The notes beneath the pieces were generated by a model. That model saw only the letters and a program-made list of their open reading frames with translations. It was not told where the DNA came from and did no database searches. From contig JAPDQB010000011.1 of NCBI GenBank assembly GCA_034506175.1, positions 1-64,000 on the forward strand: DNA of 64,000 nt, in the 5' to 3' direction. The DNA comes from a candidate division KSB1 bacterium. Its GTDB lineage: Bacteria > Zhuqueibacterota > Zhuqueibacteria > Zhuqueibacterales > Zhuqueibacteraceae. Positions within the stretch are counted from its first letter, which is position 1; every line of letters begins with the position of its first letter. Shown in pieces: positions 60,138 through 64,000 of the stretch. The translations under genes were made by a program, and so were the position numbers.

Positions 60138-61550
60138 GTGAGTTCTTCGGCGCAAGCTAAATTTCACCTCGGTTTCATCTGGTCCGCCCTTGGTATCGCG
60201 CTTTTTGGGGGTTTTGCCATCGGCGCGCATCTCGCGGCTGTCATTGGTTTGAATTTTTCATTGGGCAAAGGCTTTTACAGTTTTATTCAGATTCACGGCC
60301 ATTTGCAGCTCGTCGGCTGGGCCGGATTGTTTATCATCGGCATCAGCCTGCATTTCATTCCGCGGTTGGCCGGCGTCCCCATCGCGCTGCCGCAGTGGAT
60401 TGCCCGCATACAATTTTTGATGGCAACCGGCCTGATTTGCCGCGCGATTTTTCACAGCATTCTGCCGTATGTGACAGCGCCGGCCGTTTTTCAAATTCTT
60501 GCGCTCGCCGTCGCGATTTCAGGCTGGCTCGAGTTGGCGGGGATAGCAAGTTACATTTTTCTCGTGCTGCGCTCTCTGCGCGCGGTTCGCCAAACCGGCA
60601 CTGAACGCCCGGCCTTGCAAGCGGTGAAACCGTATTTTGCCATGATGTTTTCGGGCTGGTTGATTTACGCCGGCTTAAATGCCATTCTACTTGTTGATAT
60701 GGCAGCAACCGGCGCGGTGACGGTTAACCAGCCGTGGGATGATTTTGCGATCAATCTTTTCATTGGTCTGGTGTTGCTGCCGGTGGCGTTCGCGTTTTCG
60801 GTTCGCATGTTCCCGCTTTATTTGCGGCTGCCGGCGCCGGATTGGCCGGTGCGCCAAATTGGTTTGGCTTATTTGATTTTCTTTTTATTGCAAATCATTC
60901 CAACCGTGCCGGCGGTTTTGCGCGCAGTGCCCGAAACCGCGTTTCTTGTTTCAGCCGCCGGCCAGTGCGCAAAAAGTGCGATCATTGTTTGTTTTATTTG
61001 GAAGCTCGATGTTTTGCTGCGCCGCCGCGCGCCGTGGACGGTGAATCGTCTCTTTGAACCCGGCCCGGAGCGTCCGCCGACTCGCGACGGCTTGCCGGAT
61101 TATGGCGAATTTGGCCGATTCGAGCGGCTGCTATACGCCGCGTATCTTTGGCTTCTCGTTGGCGCTGGCTTGGAATTTCTGACGGGATTGGCGGTGTTAT
61201 CGAAGTGGGATTTGGAAATCAGCACCGATGCAATTCGGCATGTTTATCTGCTCGGTTTCATCACGTTGTTGATTTTCGGCATGGCGGTGCGCATGATTCC
61301 CGGGTTCATTCAGAAAAAATTGGCTTCCGCCAAGCTGGTGGACTTTACTTTTTGGCTGGGCAATCTGGCGGTGATTGGCCGCGTTTTGCCGCTTCTTCTC
61401 CCGGCTGCGTTATTCGGAAAAATATCTTCTGCGATTTTCCTGTCGCAAGCGCTGTTCGCGCTGTCCGGCATGTCGGGTTTGGCTGCCATTTATTGTTTGG
61501 CGTTGAATCTGCGCCTAACAGCGAAAGCAGACTTGACCAACTCGAATTAG
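60138..61550 (+). CDS. NnrS-family heme/copper membrane protein
   Basis: The 470-aa protein has about 12 membrane helices. It shows the NnrS signature histidines in FIQIHGHLQLVGWAGLFIIG (about 49-68, with SLHFIPRL following) and in IRHVYLLGFITLLIFGMAVR (about 371-390). NnrS proteins are haem/copper membrane proteins linked to nitric-oxide handling in other bacteria; a role here is by analogy. It begins with GTG (a short AAG upstream only), so initiation is uncertain. No neighbour suggests denitrification. Confidence 0.8.
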   Translation: MSSSAQAKFHLGFIWSALGIALFGGFAIGAHLAAVIGLNFSLGKGFYSFIQIHGHLQLVGWAGLFIIGISLHFIPRLAGVPIALPQWIARIQFLMATGLICRAIFHSILPYVTAPAVFQILALAVAISGWLELAGIASYIFLVLRSLRAVRQTGTERPALQAVKPYFAMMFSGWLIYAGLNAILLVDMAATGAVTVNQPWDDFAINLFIGLVLLPVAFAFSVRMFPLYLRLPAPDWPVRQIGLAYLIFFLLQIIPTVPAVLRAVPETAFLVSAAGQCAKSAIIVCFIWKLDVLLRRRAPWTVNRLFEPGPERPPTRDGLPDYGEFGRFERLLYAAYLWLLVGAGLEFLTGLAVLSKWDLEISTDAIRHVYLLGFITLLIFGMAVRMIPGFIQKKLASAKLVDFTFWLGNLAVIGRVLPLLLPAALFGKISSAIFLSQALFALSGMSGLAAIYCLALNLRLTAKADLTNSN

Positions 61551-61596
61551 CCAAACAAATTTAGAACCGCAGAATCCTGAAGGTTTTAAGAATTTC

Positions 61597-61625
61597 TTGA
61601 TAATTTAACAGCGATTTAGTATATT
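61597..61625 (+). promoter_or_regulatory. Promoter of the HtrA protease gene
   Basis: TTGATA (61597-61602), 17-nt spacer, TATATT (61620-61625). Both boxes are near consensus. Confidence 0.6.
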
Positions 61626-61650
61626 AGACCTGAATCAATCCGCTCTGACG

Positions 61651-61671
61651 TAACGCAGACATCTTGTCTGC
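61651..61671. repeat. Second copy of the GCAGACATCTTGTC repeat
   Basis: TAACGCAGACATCTTGTCTGC matches the core of the element at 1781-1826, here with GTCTGC as the inner palindrome. It lies in the leader of the protease gene. Confidence 0.6.
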
Positions 61672-61851
61672 AAACCAATGCCTTTACTTTTGATTGGGAA
61701 GGCGGTTTAGCCAATTTTTCCGATAAATTTAACTCAGTTGAATTGCAACACAAGGCGTTGGACTGGCGTTCAAGACTTTAAGCGAGTTGATGACATCGCT
61801 ATTATCTTTTTTTGATACAACCGCATTTGACTGAAAACAGGGTGAATAAAA

Positions 61852-62982
61852 ATGAAAACGCGTCATTTATTCGTTGGCATTTTGATCGGCATTGCCGCCG
61901 GTTTGATTTTAACCAGCACGCTGAGCAATTTTGTGGATGCGCCGCAATCCAACCCCGGCAAAGAGGCGCCGGTTCGGAGATTGGCGCCGACGAATGCCGT
62001 GGCGGAAGATACTGCACTGTTGCCGGATGAGCGCAACACCATCAGCGTATTTCAAGAAGTTGCGCCTTCGGTCGTTTTCATCACGAGCAAAGTCATTCGC
62101 CAGGGTTTTTTCTTTACCGACACCTACGAAGTTCCAGCCGGCTCGGGCAGCGGTTTTGTTTGGGATAATCAAGGCCACATCGTCACGAATTATCACGTCG
62201 TGGAGGCGGCCAATACGTTGACAGTCACCTTGAGCGATCATTCATCGTATGAAGCGGAAAAAATTGGCGAGGAGCCGAGCAAAGACATTGCGGTTTTGCG
62301 CATCAAAGCGCCGGGCAGCAAATTAAAACCGGTGCGGATTGGCTCGTCGACGAGTTTGCAAGTCGGCCAAAAAGTGGTGGCGATCGGCAATCCCTTCGGG
62401 CTCGATCAAACGCTGACCACCGGCGTGGTCAGCGCGCTGGGCCGTGAGATCAAAGCCAGCAACGGGCGCACGATTCAAGACGTGATTCAGACCGACGCGG
62501 CGATCAACCCGGGCAATTCCGGCGGCCCGCTGCTGGATTCGCGGGGCCAGTTGATCGGCATCAATACCGCAATTATCAGCCCCAGCGGCAGCAGCGCCGG
62601 AATCGGTTTTGCCGTGCCGGTGAATACGGTCAATCGCATCGTGCCAGAATTGATTAAATATGGCCGCATCAGCCGGCCTGGTCTCGGCATTCAAGTGGTC
62701 AGCGATGCGATTGCGCGGCGCGCCGGCATCACAGGTGTGATCATCGGCGAGGTGCAGCGCGGCAGCGCCGCAGCCAAAGCCGGCCTTCGCGGCCTCCAGC
62801 GCAATCGTTTTGGTGAAGCCTATGTGGGGGACGTCATCATCGGGATCAATGACAAGCCGGTGAGAAATTTCGGCGAGCTTGGCGATGCGCTGGAGCAATA
62901 CAAAGTCGGCGACGTGGTGACGGTGAAAATTCTGCGCGATGGCGAGCAGAGAAGCGTTCGTGTGCAGTTGCAGGAGATTTAA
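61852..62982 (+). CDS. HtrA/DegP-family S1C serine protease with PDZ domain
   Basis: The 376-aa protein has an N-terminal hydrophobic signal/anchor (about 6-25), a trypsin-like domain with the catalytic triad H115 (VTNYHVVEA), D145 (SKDIAVLR) and S223 (INPGNSGGP), and one PDZ domain (about 265-376, with GDVIIGINDKPVRNFGELGD). It degrades or refolds misfolded envelope proteins in the periplasm. Only one PDZ is present, as in DegS-type proteins, so regulated cleavage is an option. The gene converges on the kinase gene with only 3 bp between. Confidence 0.9.
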   Translation: MKTRHLFVGILIGIAAGLILTSTLSNFVDAPQSNPGKEAPVRRLAPTNAVAEDTALLPDERNTISVFQEVAPSVVFITSKVIRQGFFFTDTYEVPAGSGSGFVWDNQGHIVTNYHVVEAANTLTVTLSDHSSYEAEKIGEEPSKDIAVLRIKAPGSKLKPVRIGSSTSLQVGQKVVAIGNPFGLDQTLTTGVVSALGREIKASNGRTIQDVIQTDAAINPGNSGGPLLDSRGQLIGINTAIISPSGSSAGIGFAVPVNTVNRIVPELIKYGRISRPGLGIQVVSDAIARRAGITGVIIGEVQRGSAAAKAGLRGLQRNRFGEAYVGDVIIGINDKPVRNFGELGDALEQYKVGDVVTVKILRDGEQRSVRVQLQEI

Positions 62983-62985
62983 CCC

Positions 62986-64000
62986 TTACTTTTTATCCAA
63001 TACTTCGCGGATTTTATACGCCAGCAACGAGGGCGAAAACGGCTTTTGTAAAAAGTTCAAATTGGTATCCCGCGAGGAGGCGCCGTGTCGGGTGAGCGTG
63101 TCGTCGGAATAACCTGAAATAAATAGCACTTTCATTTCGGGGCGAGTGGCGCGAAGTTGATCGGCGACGGCCCGACCGCTCAACCGCGGCATCACCACAT
63201 CGGTGACCAGAAGATGGATGGGTTCACTTGGCCGGGAGCGAACCAAATTCAGCGCCTCGTCGCCATTGGCAGCAACCAGAACGTTATAACCTTGCTCGCG
63301 TAACATGCGAGTCGCGACTTCGCGCACCGTTGGCTCATCTTCCACCAGCAGCACCGTTTCGTTTCCTGATGGGCGGCTGCCCTGCAGCAGCGCGCCGGGG
63401 CCCTCTTGTTCCAGCATCGCGCCGGCCATCTTGTCAATGCGCGGCAAATAAATCCGAAACGTGCTGCCCTCGCCAACCGCGCTTTTGACCTCGATATGCC
63501 CGCCATTTTGTTTGATGATACCGTAACAAGTCGCCAAACCGAGGCCGATGCCTTTGCCCACTTCCTTGGTGGTGAAAAACGGCTCGAATAAATGGCTTTT
63601 GGCCTCCTCCGTCATCCCCAAACCGTTGTCACACACCGTGAGCACGACATATTCGCCGGGCGGCAATTCCACCGGTTGGGAGGAAGTTTTTTGCTCGATC
63701 GTCGTATTTTCTGTTTGCAAAATCAGCTTCCCGCCTTGGGGCATGGCGTCACGGGCGTTGACCGCAAGATTCACAATCACCTGCTCGATTTGTCCGGCTT
63801 CAGCTTTGACCAACCCGATATCCGATGAGGGCGCAATCACCAGCTCGATGTCCTCGCCGATGAGGCGGCGCAGCATTTTGTCGAGATTCAGCAGCAAGTC
63901 GTTCACATTAAGAATGCCCGGCGCAATGATTTGTTGGCGCGCAAAAGCCAGCAGTTGGCGCGTGAGATGGGCGGCGCGGTCCGCCGTCTGCTTGATTTCT
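62986..64000 (-). CDS. Hybrid sensor histidine kinase, partial (5' end beyond the window)
   Basis: The visible part runs from a dimerisation helix ([19 protein letters not shown] at the right edge) through the HATPase domain ([20 protein letters not shown] for the N box, [20 protein letters not shown] for G1/F and [20 protein letters not shown] for G2) to a C-terminal receiver with LLVEDEP, phospho-acceptor D in [13 protein letters not shown] and FLQKPFS. It ends at 62986 next to the protease stop. The sensor part and partner regulator lie off the window, so the signal is unknown. An internal Met at 63906 is not the start because the frame remains open with conserved sequence upstream. Confidence 0.9.
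   Translation of the reverse strand, partial: EIKQTADRAAHLTRQLLAFARQQIIAPGILNVNDLLLNLDKMLRRLIGEDIELVIAPSSDIGLVKAEAGQIEQVIVNLAVNARDAMPQGGKLILQTENTTIEQKTSSQPVELPPGEYVVLTVCDNGLGMTEEAKSHLFEPFFTTKEVGKGIGLGLATCYGIIKQNGGHIEVKSAVGEGSTFRIYLPRIDKMAGAMLEQEGPGALLQGSRPSGNETVLLVEDEPTVREVATRMLREQGYNVLVAANGDEALNLVRSRPSEPIHLLVTDVVMPRLSGRAVADQLRATRPEMKVLFISGYSDDTLTRHGASSRDTNLNFLQKPFSPSLLAYKIREVLDKK

Larger units (their letters stand above)
61551..61851. other. Intergenic region and leader of the htrA-like gene
   Basis: 300 bp without a gene. It contains the promoter at 61597-61625 and the dispersed repeat word (61651-61671). The long leader of about 220 nt before the ATG at 61852 may hold regulatory structure, but no known RNA class is recognised. 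Confidence 0.5.

Noticed and set aside
1-64000. CRISPR array, tRNA, rRNA, integrase or replication origin
   Set aside because: No regularly spaced direct repeats, no tRNA cloverleaf with T-loop signature, no rRNA-like stretch and no tyrosine or serine recombinase were seen. This is limited by reading by eye.

Overview
The window looks like chromosomal DNA of an uncultured Bacteroidota/Fibrobacterota-superphylum bacterium of the candidate division KSB1 or Calditrichota kind. This is an inference. The evidence is secreted proteins ending in a 'PNPFNP ... GIYFYRL' C-terminal sorting domain (type 9 secretion style), a PorV/PorQ-family outer-membrane protein, a TonB-dependent receptor with a carboxypeptidase-regulatory domain, many lipoproteins, and high G/C in third codon positions. 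No rRNA, tRNA or CRISPR array is visible.

Layout. 1-2 kb: a truncated subtilase end and a decayed gene of an apparently mobile family. 2-9 kb (minus strand): a phenylacetyl-CoA oxygenase operon (paaA, a split paaD, paaB, paaC) interrupted by an Rpn-type nuclease gene, then an esterase, a lipoprotein and a YibQ-type deacetylase; a good promoter lies at 8979-9007. 9.4-21.3 kb (minus): envelope and secreted proteins, namely a PHP phosphoesterase, an NHL lipoprotein, a PorV-like protein, a TonB receptor, a lipoprotein and an OB-fold secreted protein. 21.4-26.4 kb: an MFS transporter, a secreted protein, and three decayed toxin-antitoxin loci packed into 4 kb, one of them bracketed by a 196-bp direct repeat. 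26.8-42.2 kb (plus): three giant tandem paralogues (1657, 1926 and 1443 aa) built from repeated 'NQSK-[VM]-FYH' propeller modules, Ig-like modules and a sorting domain. 42.2-53.3 kb (minus): a signalling island with four SpoIIE-type phosphatases, one RsbW-like kinase and one RsbV-like STAS protein, with an intact PIN toxin pair inside it. 53.5-64 kb: a zinc-ribbon protein, a metallopeptidase/propeller/barrel fusion, HicBA, a secreted esterase-fold protein, an NnrS-family membrane protein, an HtrA protease and a hybrid histidine kinase cut by the window edge.

How it may fit together. PorV-like and sorting-domain proteins suggest a type 9 style export route that would also carry the three giants to the cell surface. 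The SpoIIE/RsbW/RsbV set is a partner-switching circuit in which several sensors feed one anti-sigma/antagonist pair. A recurring theme is small-module decay: at least five toxin-antitoxin-type loci are frameshifted, fused or truncated, and short inverted-repeat 'words' sit in many gaps, including two inside the paa operon and one in frame within a coding sequence.

All functional calls come from reading the sequence and remembered family patterns; no database search was run.
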